From: Planctomycetaceae bacterium UBA2671
GTDB taxonomy: Bacteria > Planctomycetota > Planctomycetia > Planctomycetales > Planctomycetaceae
DNA: 64,000 bases
Direction: 5' to 3'
NCBI GenBank assembly: GCA_002359185.1
Contig: DEML01000096.1
Span: 93,645-157,644 of the forward strand
Part shown: piece by piece, positions 10,147 to 20,278 of the stretch
How positions within the stretch are numbered: the stretch's first letter is position 1
Layout: every line of letters starts with the position of its first letter
The notes under the pieces: model-generated
Database searches by the model: none
What the model saw: the letters and a program-made list of their open reading frames with translations, nothing else
Told to the model about the DNA's origin: nothing
Translations under genes and position numbers: made by a program

Positions 10147-11295
10147 TTATGTAGTCTGTATATTTATTGTCAGTGACTCATATAACTGCTTATGCTCTTC
10201 AATCATCTGTGAGACAGAAAACTTTTCCTGCATGGTCTGACGGGCAGAATGTCCCAACTTTTTCGCCAGTTCCGGATCGTTTTTGAATTGACGAATCGCT
10301 TTGGCAAAGGCTGCACTATCTTCCGTGGGAACGATAACACCGTTCATTTGATCGGTCACCAGTTCACGGTTCGGAGAAATATCGGAAACGACTACCGGCA
10401 AGCCCCAGGCCATCGCCTCCATTAAACTGTTCGATTGCCCTTCAAAATCGCTACCGAGCCAAAATGCATCGGCATTTCGGAACAGCTCATCTGTTTCGTT
10501 TTGATGCCCCAGAAAGTGAGCCCAGCCTTCGATTTCATATTTCTCGATTAATTCCGACATCCGCTCCCGCTCAGGTCCATCCCCTGCGAAGACGGTATGC
10601 ACGTTCTTTTCCGACAAGCTGAGCATATGTGTTGCCCAAAGGAGGCTGTCCAATCGCTTTTGTCGGGCAAGGCGACCAATCGATAAAACGACGTATGCAT
10701 CTTCTGGTAATCCATATCGTTTCCGCCATGATTTACGTGTCGCGTCTGCCTGAACCGAAGATCCCTTTTCTGGAATATCAATTCCATTATTGATCACGCG
10801 GATTAAAGATTCCGGAACTCCCTGCTGTTGATAAAACTCCGCGACGCTTGCCGAATTTACAACCATGGCGTGCGTCGAGCGAATGAGGCGTCGGTCCAGC
10901 TGAAGTTGCCAGCCCGCTTTCCAGGAATCGACACAACGTTCCGAGACAATGCATTTCCATCGCGAATTCCGTTTATGAATCATTCGAACATGCGAGTTAG
11001 CCGCAAAGAGCCAGCTGTGCACGATATCCGGCTGGAAATCCCGGATGATTTTCTTCAGTCGAAAATGAGTGACCGGATCTATGCGAAACCGCTTTTTGAG
11101 GATGTCGACTTGTATACCTGCTTTATTTAGCTGCTTTTCGTAGTAACCCCCTCGATTTAACGCAACGACTCGAATCTCATAATCATTTCCAGCTAACCCA
11201 GTTGCCAGTAATTGCAACTGTTTTTCTGCGCCAGATTGATCAAGCGTGGGAATGACATACAGAATACGTAAAGGAGATGAACTCAAAGCAGTCAA
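10147..11295 (-). CDS. GT4-family glycosyltransferase
   Basis: 382 residues with the two-Rossmann (GT-B) layout. The N-terminal part is ILYVIPTLDQSGAEKQLQLLA (GGAE-like loop). The C-terminal donor-binding half has SIGRLARQKRLDSLL, VFAGDGPERERM, FLGHQNETDELFRNADAFWLGSDFEGQSNSLMEAMAWGLPVV (the E-x7-E motif) and a retaining-enzyme ending. Probably transfers a sugar from a nucleotide donor onto an envelope glycan or lipid. The start is a TTG at 11295 without a strong ribosome binding site, so the exact N terminus is uncertain. Probably one transcript with asnB. Confidence 0.9.
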   Translation of the reverse strand: MTALSSSPLRILYVIPTLDQSGAEKQLQLLATGLAGNDYEIRVVALNRGGYYEKQLNKAGIQVDILKKRFRIDPVTHFRLKKIIRDFQPDIVHSWLFAANSHVRMIHKRNSRWKCIVSERCVDSWKAGWQLQLDRRLIRSTHAMVVNSASVAEFYQQQGVPESLIRVINNGIDIPEKGSSVQADATRKSWRKRYGLPEDAYVVLSIGRLARQKRLDSLLWATHMLSLSEKNVHTVFAGDGPERERMSELIEKYEIEGWAHFLGHQNETDELFRNADAFWLGSDFEGQSNSLMEAMAWGLPVVVSDISPNRELVTDQMNGVIVPTEDSAAFAKAIRQFKNDPELAKKLGHSARQTMQEKFSVSQMIEEHKQLYESLTINIQTT

Positions 11296-11497
11296 ATCTT
11301 GTTGCAGAACGGGTTTGTGAATTTGTTATGACTGAATGGAATATATCGAAAAAACAAACTGCGGGGAAACGCCGCTTTGTGCCGATTTTTCCAAAATCTG
11401 ACATTGACGCAAATTCGAGACCTTATCAACATATTGAGGACGTAAACTCAATGACACCATACCCATCAAAAGATATGGTGTTTCAATGAAGAATTTG

Positions 11498-11526
11498 TTG
11501 ACAAACAATAAAAGCGGCCGATTTGA
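11498..11526 (+). promoter_or_regulatory. Candidate promoter for the TPR gene
   Basis: A perfect TTGACA at 11498-11503 is followed after 17 bases by ATTTGA, a poor -10. The position, about 40 bases before the start codon, is right. The 270-base gap it sits in separates divergent genes. Confidence 0.3.
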
Positions 11527-11565
11527 CTCAGCCGATTGAACTTTAATTCCATGGAAGGAAAACAC

Positions 11566-13029
11566 GTGAAAATTCTAGGTTTCAAGTCAATCCTGCGGAA
11601 ATCCGGACTGCTTTCGGCGTTTTCGGTTTTGATTCTCGCTCCCACCGTTTATGCTCAGGGTGTTTCTGCTCAGCCAGTCAGTCTTTCTCAGGAACAGACA
11701 AAATCACTGGAAGGTGCTCAGGCTGCTTACGATTCCCGCCAATACGATCAGGCGATGAATCTGGCCAATGAAGTTCTGAAAACTTCTCCAAAACAGGACT
11801 CAGCACTGTTCATTCGTGCCAGTTCCCGCGTCGAAATGGGACTGCAAACGGGCAATGCAGCCATGGTTCGTGATGGTGTCGCCGATGCCCGCGCTGCGAT
11901 TGAAGCATCTCAATCTCAAAAACCAGAATATTATTTGCCTTACCTGTATGGCATGACAAATCTTTCCATGCTCGAAGAACGTCCAGAGCATGCGGAAACT
12001 TCGATCAATGTGGCGACACAAATTCTGGATCGACTCCAGATGCCACCCAATAATCGAGCCAGCATTCTCTACCAGCGTGGACTGGCTAAGTTGCAGTTGG
12101 ACGAAACCATCGATCGCGGAGTTGCTGATTTCAAAGAAGCACTCAAAATCGAGCCTAAGCACATGCCTTCATTAACCGCGATGGCTGATGCGTATGCAAT
12201 GTCGGGCAAAAATCAGGAAGCACTGGGTGCGTTCAATCAGTTCATCGCCGCATTCCCAGATCATCCGATCGGGTATAACAACCGCGGAATGTTCTATAAG
12301 GAAATCGATCAGAAAGATCAGGCCATTGCTGACTTCCGTAAAACGATTGAAGTTGAACCAAAGTTCTTTGTCGCTCATATCAATCTCGGCTACATGCTGA
12401 TGGAAACGGATCGACCAGCCGAAGCTCAGAAAAGTTTCGATAAAGCGATCGAACTGCAACCGGAAAATCCTTCCATCTATGCATTGCGTGCCAATGCAGA
12501 AATGCGACAGGGGAATTCTCAGGGCGCGATTGCTGATTACAGCAAAGCAGTCGAACTGTTCCCGAAAAACCCCATGGCGCACGCCGATCTTGGTTTTGCT
12601 CACTTCTTCCTGAAGCAATACGACGTCGCCTTCAAGCATTTTGATCAGGCGATCAATATCAATGGCAAACTCCGATTCCTCGATCCCTGGATCTACGCCT
12701 CACTGGTTCTTTCCGGACAAGCTCAGGAAGCCAACAATCGATTTGCAGGCACACTGGCCAAACCAGAAAAAGAACGGGACTGGATCGATCTGGTCACGCT
12801 GTATTTGATGGGTAAAGTCGAAAGTGAAGCCCTGCTTGCCAAGGTGAATCCGGAAGATCCGGTAGCAGCTACTGCTCAGAAGTGTGAAGGGAATTACTTC
12901 ATCGGATTGCGTTTATCGAATCTGACTGGTCGGGAAGCTGCAATTCCTTATTTTCAGGAAGCCCTCAAAACAGGTGCCAAACACCTGTCCGCATATCGAG
13001 CCACTCAGTTCGAAATGCAACAGTTCTAG
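11566..13029 (+). CDS. Secreted TPR-repeat protein
   Basis: 487 residues. I chose the GTG at 11566 because GGAAGGA lies seven bases before it and because it gives MKILGFKSILRKSGLLSAFSVL ending in YAQ, a clear signal peptide. The mature protein is made of tetratricopeptide repeats: units such as PIGYNNRGMFYKEIDQKDQA, FFVAHINLGYMLMETDRPAE, PSIYALRANAEMRQGNSQGA and MAHADLGFAHFFLKQYDVA follow at 34-residue spacing. TPRs mediate protein contacts, so this is probably a periplasmic scaffold. The partner is unknown. A strong terminator follows. Confidence 0.88.
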   Translation: MKILGFKSILRKSGLLSAFSVLILAPTVYAQGVSAQPVSLSQEQTKSLEGAQAAYDSRQYDQAMNLANEVLKTSPKQDSALFIRASSRVEMGLQTGNAAMVRDGVADARAAIEASQSQKPEYYLPYLYGMTNLSMLEERPEHAETSINVATQILDRLQMPPNNRASILYQRGLAKLQLDETIDRGVADFKEALKIEPKHMPSLTAMADAYAMSGKNQEALGAFNQFIAAFPDHPIGYNNRGMFYKEIDQKDQAIADFRKTIEVEPKFFVAHINLGYMLMETDRPAEAQKSFDKAIELQPENPSIYALRANAEMRQGNSQGAIADYSKAVELFPKNPMAHADLGFAHFFLKQYDVAFKHFDQAININGKLRFLDPWIYASLVLSGQAQEANNRFAGTLAKPEKERDWIDLVTLYLMGKVESEALLAKVNPEDPVAATAQKCEGNYFIGLRLSNLTGREAAIPYFQEALKTGAKHLSAYRATQFEMQQF

Positions 13030-13064
13030 AGATATCTGCTCTATCAACTGATACTGAGTTGAAA

Positions 13065-13102
13065 CAAAAAACGGCAGTCTGTATTAAGGCTGTCGTTTTT
13101 TA
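13065..13102 (+). terminator. Intrinsic terminator after the TPR gene
   Basis: AACGGCAG and CTGTCGTT form a stem preceded by A and followed by TTTTTT, 40 bases after the stop codon. Confidence 0.75.
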
Positions 13103-13125
13103 TTGGTCCAGGGACAAGAATCCTT

Positions 13126-13180
<55 letters not shown>

Positions 13181-13181
13181 A

Positions 13182-14366
13182 TTAAACATGTTTCGATCGA
13201 GTCACCAGATTTCCCGGCAATCGATCGATCAGTTTTTTCATTTGCAGGATGGTCAGTGTCGAGAGCACACGCGAAGGTTCGATGCCTGAGCGTTCAATGA
13301 TTTCATCGACCAGGATCGGTGTGGAATCAATGAGTTTTAGAATCATCGACTGTTGATCACTCAGGTTGAGTTCGCGAGGAACTCGAATGGGCGGAGTATC
13401 ATTTGGCTTCACATTGGAATCTTGTGCTCGATCAACCGGAGTTGACTGTTGTACGGGCTTTTGAACCTGAACGGGCTCCATTAACGGTCCCAGTTCCTGC
13501 AGCACATCATCGACTCCTCGCACCAGTTGCACGCCATCTCGAATCAATTGATGGCAGCCCGCACTCTCCCGGCTATCAAGTGGGCCGGGAACAGCAAACA
13601 CTTCTCTCCCCTGCTCCATTGCATGTCGAGCAGTATGAAGAGTTCCGCTTGTCGTGGAAGCCTCGATGACAATGACTCCTAGACTCATGCCGGAGACGAT
13701 CCGGTTTCGTTGCGGAAACAAACCTCGCGTGGGCTGGCGAAGCAATGGCGATTCCGAAATCACTGCTCCACTCTGTGCAATCTCCAGTGCCAGATTCGAA
13801 TGTTCAGGCGGATACATTTTCAATAGCCCACTGGCACAGACGGCGATAGTTCTTCCCCCAGCCTGCAAAGCGGCTCGATGTGCGACGGCATCAATTCCGC
13901 GTGCTAATCCGCTGATAATCGTCACGCCGGCCCGAGCCAGCCCACTGGCGAATTGTTCCGCCATGCGACGACCATACAATGTGCAATTGCGAGAACCGAC
14001 AATTGCGACCGCCAGTTGATCCGAAGCCAGGATTCTGCCACGACAATAAAGAACCAGGGGAGGATCGCAGATTTGTTTCAACATCGCAGGGTAGCTGACA
14101 TCGCGATTGGTAATGACTGAAATCTCTTCGCGGTCGCAATCCTCTAACTCACGACGAGCCATGTCTCGATGATTGTTGGCATCCAGAGTCGAAAGCAATT
14201 TCTTCCCAACTCCGGGGACGGACATCAACTGCGAAGCCGGGGCTTTGAATATGTCGTAAGGATTCGGAAAGCGTTCCAGTAAAGTTGTTTGCAATCGTGG
14301 GCCGACACCATTCACCAGATTCAATGCAATGCACGCCAGTCGATGATCCTCTGCAGTTTCTGACAT
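13182..14366 (-). CDS. dprA: DNA-processing protein DprA
   Basis: 394 residues. DprA protects incoming single-stranded DNA and loads RecA during natural transformation. An N-terminal SAM/HhH-like part (LVNGVGPRLQTTLLERF, PGVGKK) precedes the Rossmann DprA core with VGSRNCTLYGRRMAEQFASG, SGLARGIDAVAHRAAL and PQRNRIVSGMSLGVIVIEA. A C-terminal winged helix follows (DQQSMILKLIDSTPILVDEIIERSG...LTILQMKKLIDRLPGN). All three domains are complete. No other competence gene lies in the window. Confidence 0.95.
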   Translation of the reverse strand: MSETAEDHRLACIALNLVNGVGPRLQTTLLERFPNPYDIFKAPASQLMSVPGVGKKLLSTLDANNHRDMARRELEDCDREEISVITNRDVSYPAMLKQICDPPLVLYCRGRILASDQLAVAIVGSRNCTLYGRRMAEQFASGLARAGVTIISGLARGIDAVAHRAALQAGGRTIAVCASGLLKMYPPEHSNLALEIAQSGAVISESPLLRQPTRGLFPQRNRIVSGMSLGVIVIEASTTSGTLHTARHAMEQGREVFAVPGPLDSRESAGCHQLIRDGVQLVRGVDDVLQELGPLMEPVQVQKPVQQSTPVDRAQDSNVKPNDTPPIRVPRELNLSDQQSMILKLIDSTPILVDEIIERSGIEPSRVLSTLTILQMKKLIDRLPGNLVTRSKHV

Positions 14367-14414
14367 ACTGGCTCCACTGTCTTAATCGTTCGTAATATAT
14401 TCAACAATCTGTAG

Positions 14415-14440
14415 TTTGGGTTAGCGAAGCGTAACCCAAC
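14415..14440. repeat. Small palindrome, TTGGGTTA/TAACCCAA
   Basis: TTGGGTTA, loop GCGAAGCG (itself palindromic-like), TAACCCAA. A second related GC-rich run (GGGGCTGCGCTTCGCTGCG) follows at about 14543-14566. The 231-base dprA-ispH gap holds no gene. Confidence 0.7.
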
Positions 14441-14597
14441 AATAACTGGGATATCGATTTCGGAATTGAGTTCCAAGGCGTTGTGATACGCGTTCCGTTC
14501 ACCCAAACTACTCTCTACTCCCTATCTCTTATCTACGAATCGGGGGCTGCGCTTCGCTGCGACCCCAGCCACCCATTTGATTTTTTGAATACTCACT

Positions 14598-15542
14598 TCA
14601 GGAATTGACTTGCAGGCGTCGCAAATCTTTAGGTAATGGAAATGTTACACTTTCCTGACGAATCGTCCTCTCATCGATTTCTGCACCGAGGGTCTGCTCC
14701 AGATAATTCAGACATTCCTGCACAACAACTTCCGGAGCACTGGCACCGGCTGTGATGAGTACCGTTTTAATTTCCTCGGATTCAAACCACTCTGGCTGAA
14801 TTTCATGGGCACCATCAATCAGGTAAGAAGGTCGTCCCATACCCTCGGCAATTTCCTGTAACCGTTTGCTGTTGGAGCTATTCTGACTCCCTAATACGAG
14901 AACGAGATCCGCTTCATCTGTCAATTTCGAGACGGCTTCCTGACGATTCGTTGTCGCATAACAGATATCTTCTTTTGGAGGAGATTCGATCTGCGGAAAC
15001 TTTTCTTTCAAAGCTGCGATGACAACACTCGCCTCCTGAACCGATAAAGTCGTTTGTGTCAAATAAGCAATTTTGGCGTCGTCGGCAAAGCTGAGACGTG
15101 CGACATCCTCAGCCGTTTCGACGAGCGTAATACTCTCGGGAGCTTCGCCCATGGTCCCGATCACTTCATCGTGACCTTCGTGGCCGATCAGAATAATATT
15201 GTAACCATTCTTGGAATATTTGATCGCTTCGAGATGAACTTTCGTTACTAAAGGGCAGGTCGCATCAATTGTCTGCAGATTACGTTCACGAGCCAGTTGA
15301 CGAATTTCTGGAGAAACGCCATGCGCACTGAAAAGGAGGATCGAATTTTCAGGCACTTCATCGATGTGATTGACGAAAGTGACTCCCTCATTAGTGAATC
15401 GATCGACAACATGCTTATTGTGAACAATCTCATGAAAGACGTACACGTTAGCGCCAAACATGCGAACCGTCTCTTCGAGACACAAAATTGCCATATTCAC
15501 GCCTGCACAAAAACCACGCGGATTGGCCAGGATGACTTTCAT
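14598..15542 (-). CDS. ispH: 4-hydroxy-3-methylbut-2-enyl diphosphate reductase
   Basis: Last enzyme of the MEP isoprenoid pathway, producing IPP and DMAPP through a 4Fe-4S cluster. 314 residues, usual length. The three cluster cysteines are visible: C12 (NPRGFCAGV), C96 (DATCPLV) and C194 (ICYATTNRQ). HEIVHNK and HGVSPE supply substrate-binding His residues, and ITAGASAPE closes the active site. Stands alone in reverse orientation. Confidence 0.97.
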   Translation of the reverse strand: MKVILANPRGFCAGVNMAILCLEETVRMFGANVYVFHEIVHNKHVVDRFTNEGVTFVNHIDEVPENSILLFSAHGVSPEIRQLARERNLQTIDATCPLVTKVHLEAIKYSKNGYNIILIGHEGHDEVIGTMGEAPESITLVETAEDVARLSFADDAKIAYLTQTTLSVQEASVVIAALKEKFPQIESPPKEDICYATTNRQEAVSKLTDEADLVLVLGSQNSSNSKRLQEIAEGMGRPSYLIDGAHEIQPEWFESEEIKTVLITAGASAPEVVVQECLNYLEQTLGAEIDERTIRQESVTFPLPKDLRRLQVNS

Positions 15543-15675
15543 TCTCTATTATCCATCAGAATACGATTTTTATTTTCAGAGTGTTGTCACGTCGAAATTT
15601 GATGACGAGGCGACCTGTTCAATGTATCATACTCGTGCGAGCCAATTAAGAAAACCGCCTTTCATAGAAGAGGTT

Positions 15676-15856
15676 TTACTTTCCTTCTCCTTGGGGAGCG
15701 GTGATCTTTTCCTTTTCCTTGGGGAGCGGTGAACTTTCCTTCTCCTTGGGGAGAAGGGCTGAAGGCCGGATGAGGGGATACTTCGACGTTATAATCAGTG
15801 ACACCGTCGTTTCCCCTCACCCTACCCCTCTCCCAGAGGGAGAGGGGACAGTTTTA
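15676..15856. repeat. CCTTGGGGAG repeats and GGGAGAGGG palindrome
   Basis: Three near-copies of a unit built around TCCTTCTCCTTGGGGAGCGG stand 24-27 bases apart (15679-15755). Then come GGCTGAAGGCCGGATGAGGGG and, about 45 bases on, CCCTCACCC and CTCTCCCAGAGGGAGAG. The two ends can pair into a long hairpin. Together they take up most of the 360-base gap between ispH and the SPFH gene. Confidence 0.8.
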
Positions 15857-15902
15857 TTAGCGTTATTAAACGAAGACTTGAGATTAATAAGGACAATTGA
15901 TC

Positions 15903-17006
15903 ATGGGATTTTTCGATAAACTCCGAGCCGAACTGATCGATATCATCGAGTGGATCGATGACTCCCGGCACACCATTGTCTGGAGATTTCCCCGCTATCA
16001 CAATCAGATCAAGCACGGAGCTCAGTTGATTGTCCGCCCCGGACAGATGGCCGTCTTCGTGCATCGTGGTGAACTGGCCGATGTGTTTGAGCCCGGCCAT
16101 TACAAATTAACAACCGATAACCTGCCGATTCTCTCTACCCTTCAGGGTTGGAAGTACGGATTTGACAGTCCGTTCAAATCGGAAGTCTATTTTGTCAGCA
16201 CGCGTCAAATCACCGATTTGAAATGGGGGACACCTAACCCGATTATGATGCGGGATGCTGACTTCGGTCCGATCCGTCTCCGTGCTTTCGGAACTTATGT
16301 GCTGAAAGCAACAGAGCCTCGTGCCCTGCTCAAAGAACTCGTCGGGACTGATAGTGAATTTGAAACTGATGAAGTCACAGAATTGATGCGGTCGATGATT
16401 TCGACTTCTCTGGCCGACATCCTCGGGGAATCGAACATTGCTGCTCTTGATCTGGCGGGCAAATATCGAGACCTTTCCGATCAGTTACGTGCTCATGTAG
16501 CCGAGAGAATCGATGATGAATATGGTCTCGATATTCCGCAATTGTTCATAGTGAATATTTCGCTGCCCGAAGAAGTCGAGAAGGCGATCGACACTCGATC
16601 CAGCATGGGCGTGATTGGCGATATGGGCCGCTATCAACAATTCCAGATGGGCAAGGCGATGCTGGCAGCAGCCGACAATCCTTCCGGAGGAGGAGCGGCT
16701 GAAGGGATGGGACTGGGAATGGGCTTTGCCATGGCCAATCAAATGGTCAATGCTCCAGGTTTCCAAGGTCAAGCTGGCATGTCTGCTCCACCGCCTCCAC
16801 CGGGTGGAGGTGTCTGGCATGTTTCCAGCAATGGTTCCAGCGAAGGTCCTTACACTGCTCAACAGATTATACAGGGACTGGCTGCTGGTCAGGTTCCCGC
16901 AAATGCCTATGCCTGGACACAGGGGATGCCTGCCTGGTCTCCCATTAATGAGATCCCGCAGTTCACTGCACCAACTCCACCGCCGCCTCCACCGCCTGCC
17001 AACTAA
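15903..17006 (+). CDS. SPFH-domain protein with C-terminal GYF-like domain
   Basis: 367 residues from the ATG at 15903 (AAGGA ten bases upstream). The first 250 residues form an SPFH/band-7-like domain of the YdjI type, often annotated as 'virion core protein-like': RPGQMAVFVHRGELADVFEPGHY, then beta strands and the helical KYRDLSDQLRAHVAERIDDEYGLDI. A Gly/Met-rich linker follows. About residues 302-350 resemble a GYF_2 domain (WHVSSNGSSEGPYTAQQI...QGMPAWSPI), and the tail is a polyproline run. No membrane helix is seen. It probably assembles on membranes and recruits partners; the function is unproven. Confidence 0.8.
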   Translation: MGFFDKLRAELIDIIEWIDDSRHTIVWRFPRYHNQIKHGAQLIVRPGQMAVFVHRGELADVFEPGHYKLTTDNLPILSTLQGWKYGFDSPFKSEVYFVSTRQITDLKWGTPNPIMMRDADFGPIRLRAFGTYVLKATEPRALLKELVGTDSEFETDEVTELMRSMISTSLADILGESNIAALDLAGKYRDLSDQLRAHVAERIDDEYGLDIPQLFIVNISLPEEVEKAIDTRSSMGVIGDMGRYQQFQMGKAMLAAADNPSGGGAAEGMGLGMGFAMANQMVNAPGFQGQAGMSAPPPPPGGGVWHVSSNGSSEGPYTAQQIIQGLAAGQVPANAYAWTQGMPAWSPINEIPQFTAPTPPPPPPPAN

Positions 17007-17115
17007 AAAAATCGAAATGGATACTTGCCCTGAGTGTCCATTTCTTTTTTGTATTCAAGTATAATCAAAAAGCAGCTCCCACCCCACATCCAACCGATTT
17101 TGGCTTTTCCAGAGG

Positions 17116-20100
17116 ATGCCCGACATGCAACGACTGACGATACTAGCGATCACAATCATTTCTATTGGATTTTTCGCAGCTCCTATCATTCAAGCTGGAC
17201 CAATCTCAACAGACGATGCGAAGCAATCCTTTGAATTGCGAGAAGGATATCAATTATCGCTCGTGGCCAGCGAACCCGAAGTCATCGATCCTGTCGCGAT
17301 GGCCTTTGATGAAACCGGCCGACTCTGGGTCGTCGAAATGCGGGATTATCCCAATGGCCCTGCAGAAGGAGAATCCGGGAAGAGCCGTATTAAAGTTTTG
17401 CGAGATACGGATGGCGATGGATATTACGAAACCGCTGTCACCTTTGCGGACAATTTGCTATTTGCCACAGGAATCCTGCCGTGGAAAGGTGGTGTCATCG
17501 TGACGCTTTCCGGCAAAGTGGAGTACTTCAAAGACACCAACGGCAACGACAAATTTGATGAACGGGAAACCTGGCTGGAAGGTTTTGCACAAGAGAACCC
17601 TCAATTGCGAGCTAATCATCCGACATTGGGTCCAGATGGTTTCATCTATGTCGCCAATGGACTCCGCGGCGGCACAGTCACTTCTGTCCGTGCAGACTGG
17701 CCTCAACTGACAGAGCCGATTGAATTACGAGGAAAAGATTTTCGTTTTGATCCACACACGGGAAAGTGCGAATCAATCGCGGGTAATGGTCAGTTTGGAA
17801 TGTCGTTTGACCAATGGGGAAATCGACTCATCTGCTCAAACCGCAACCCCTGTATGCAGGTGATGCTTTCTTACGATCAACTCGAGCGACAACCGCGAGC
17901 CGTCATTAAAAGCCTGGTCCATGATGTCTCCCCCTCCGGCGTCGATTCCAAACTCTCCGCACTGACCGGCAACTGGACCACCTCGAATTTGCATCAGGGT
18001 CAATTCACAGCTGCTTGTGGAGTTCTCAGTTCCCAATCTCACCAATTAAGGGATATCAGCTTATATCCAAATGAGGATCCCGGTTTAAAGAATTCCTTCA
18101 TTTACGCCTGCGACCCAACAGCCAATCTCATTCATCGAGATCAGTTGACATACTCCGGTTCCACATTTGCAGCCAGGCAACCGCATCAGGAAAATGAATT
18201 CCTGGCCAGTCGCGATGAATGGTTTCGTCCGGTCAATGTGAAAATTGGCCCGGATGGATCATTGTATGTAGCCGACATGTATCGAGCAGTCATCGAACAT
18301 CCTCAGTTCATGCCGGATGAATTGAAAAAACGTCCCGATTTGACATTGGGAAATGATCGCGGAAGGATCTGGAAAATCACAGTTGCGAATCCAGGATCAG
18401 AAGTCACCTCCATCAACAATGTTCTTCCAGAGGATGAATTAAAACGACACCTGATTCTGCTGGAATGGTTGAACAGTAAAAGTGAATGGAAGCGGGATAC
18501 TGCGTTTCGGATCATCATTGAAAATCAGGATGAAGGTATTCTTAAAACCACGCAGCGATGGCTGACTGAGCAATCCTCTGGTGAACAATTCCTTGTGGCC
18601 ATTCGATTGCAGAGGTATTTTCGGCTATTGAAAGAGGAGCATCTGCTTTCCGGATTGAAACACAAGGACCCCCGTGTCCTGAAAGAGACATTGGGCATGA
18701 TCAGCGATTTTCAGAATCAGAAGGATTCCGAATTTTCTGATGCGAAACTGTTGCCAGCCGTGCTGAAGTGCCTGAAAGATGTTCATGGACCTGTCCGTTA
18801 TGAAGCCCTGCTGGCTCTGCAGAATTTTTCTGTTGATGACGTAGAGATCATGCCCTCGGTTGTCGATTCCGTTGTGAAGTACAACTCAGATTCCTGGTCT
18901 GTCCTGGCAACTTTACTTTTATTTGATTCTGAACAACTGGTTGATCTGCTGAATACAGTCCTGAATTCAAATGTCGAAGTCGTCCAAAAAGTAAGTTATG
19001 CACAGCAGATCGCCGAGTTAATCGGCCGAATTAATCAGCCCGAACAAGTCGATGCCGTCTTGGTAATTCTGTTTCAGCAAACGCCTCCACGATCCAATTC
19101 TGAAATCAGTCCTGTCCTTTCAGGTCTTGGTTCCGGGTTAAAATCGAGAGGCGTGGTTTTGTCAAAACTGATATCCACTTTTATTAATAAACCGGATCAC
19201 AAATTAGCTGCTCAGCAGATCGCCTCTTTCACAGAAGAATTAATATCTCCTTTCAGTCAGACGGATGACCAGACGCAGCAAGTACGAGAATCCTCCCTGA
19301 ATGACAAAGTGAGTATCATCTCTCTGTTGGAGTATCTCCCAGCCGGAACGACCCGAGGGGTATTGGATCCCTTGATTGAAGATCCGACATTACCTGTCGA
19401 CTTGAGAATCGCTGCCCTGAATTCTCTGGCAGGTGGAGACCATACCATTACACAAGAGCAGACAGAAAATCTGGTGAACCTCATCCGTAGTGAAACCCCG
19501 GCCATGCGGCGGGAGTTGATTGAATTCTGTCTGAAATCGACTCCGCGAACGTTGATGCTTCTCAAAACGATTGAACAGGGAAAACTCAAATTCCGCGAAC
19601 TGGCTGGAGATCAGCAGACGCGAATTGCGCGATCTCGTGATCAGCAAGTTTCTGCGTTGTACAACAAATTGAAATCGTCACAAACAGAATCGAATCGCGA
19701 TGCGGTTTTAGCCGCTTATCTCTCGAGTCTCGAACAGCAGAAACTGGATCGCCCCGCAGCCGTTCGCGGGCATGAACTGTTCAAGCAGCATTGTGCAATC
19801 TGTCATCAAATTGGAACTGATGGCGTCCGCGTCGGGCCGGACATCAGCGATACCCGCACCAAACGCAGCGACGAATTATTGACGTCCATTCTCGATCCGA
19901 ATCGCGCGATTGATAATAACTACTTCAGTTATACTGCCGTCACCGCAGAGGGAAAAATCGCGACCGGAATTCTTGCCGAAGAAACCCCATACTCCATCAC
20001 ACTCAAACAGGCCAAAGGAACCACGATATCGCTCCAGCGGGAAGAAATCGACGAGTTTGCTTCCGACGGCGTCTCTTTCATGCCTCAGCAATTCGAGAAG

Positions 20101-20187
20101 AACATCTCCAAAGAACAGATGGCCGATTTAATTTCTTACCTGAAGAACTGGCGATATCTGGAACAGGGCGTTCCGTTTGTGGAATAG
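17116..20187 (+). CDS. PVC-type dehydrogenase/HEAT/cytochrome c protein
   Basis: 1023 residues, exported by an N-terminal signal peptide (ATG at 17116, alternative at 17125). Residues about 40-430 look like the beta-propeller 'membrane-bound dehydrogenase' domain of Pirellula/Verrucomicrobium type (DPVAMAFDETGRLWVVEMRDYP, GPDGSLYVADMYRAVIEHPQ). Residues about 430-880 are HEAT-like helices. The C-terminal heme-binding domain carries C893-A-I-C896-H897 and a probable axial Met in SFMPQQFE. Such proteins are expanded in planctomycetes and are thought to oxidise sugars or alcohols with electron transfer to the heme; the substrate cannot be read from the sequence. Confidence 0.88.
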   Translation: MPDMQRLTILAITIISIGFFAAPIIQAGPISTDDAKQSFELREGYQLSLVASEPEVIDPVAMAFDETGRLWVVEMRDYPNGPAEGESGKSRIKVLRDTDGDGYYETAVTFADNLLFATGILPWKGGVIVTLSGKVEYFKDTNGNDKFDERETWLEGFAQENPQLRANHPTLGPDGFIYVANGLRGGTVTSVRADWPQLTEPIELRGKDFRFDPHTGKCESIAGNGQFGMSFDQWGNRLICSNRNPCMQVMLSYDQLERQPRAVIKSLVHDVSPSGVDSKLSALTGNWTTSNLHQGQFTAACGVLSSQSHQLRDISLYPNEDPGLKNSFIYACDPTANLIHRDQLTYSGSTFAARQPHQENEFLASRDEWFRPVNVKIGPDGSLYVADMYRAVIEHPQFMPDELKKRPDLTLGNDRGRIWKITVANPGSEVTSINNVLPEDELKRHLILLEWLNSKSEWKRDTAFRIIIENQDEGILKTTQRWLTEQSSGEQFLVAIRLQRYFRLLKEEHLLSGLKHKDPRVLKETLGMISDFQNQKDSEFSDAKLLPAVLKCLKDVHGPVRYEALLALQNFSVDDVEIMPSVVDSVVKYNSDSWSVLATLLLFDSEQLVDLLNTVLNSNVEVVQKVSYAQQIAELIGRINQPEQVDAVLVILFQQTPPRSNSEISPVLSGLGSGLKSRGVVLSKLISTFINKPDHKLAAQQIASFTEELISPFSQTDDQTQQVRESSLNDKVSIISLLEYLPAGTTRGVLDPLIEDPTLPVDLRIAALNSLAGGDHTITQEQTENLVNLIRSETPAMRRELIEFCLKSTPRTLMLLKTIEQGKLKFRELAGDQQTRIARSRDQQVSALYNKLKSSQTESNRDAVLAAYLSSLEQQKLDRPAAVRGHELFKQHCAICHQIGTDGVRVGPDISDTRTKRSDELLTSILDPNRAIDNNYFSYTAVTAEGKIATGILAEETPYSITLKQAKGTTISLQREEIDEFASDGVSFMPQQFEKNISKEQMADLISYLKNWRYLEQGVPFVE

Positions 20188-20278
20188 GGGAAAGTGAAGC
20201 CGATAACGGAGCTATTAAAATATTTTGAATCGCCTGGACACCAGGATAAACAAGAGTTCTTTCAATAAATATTATTGG

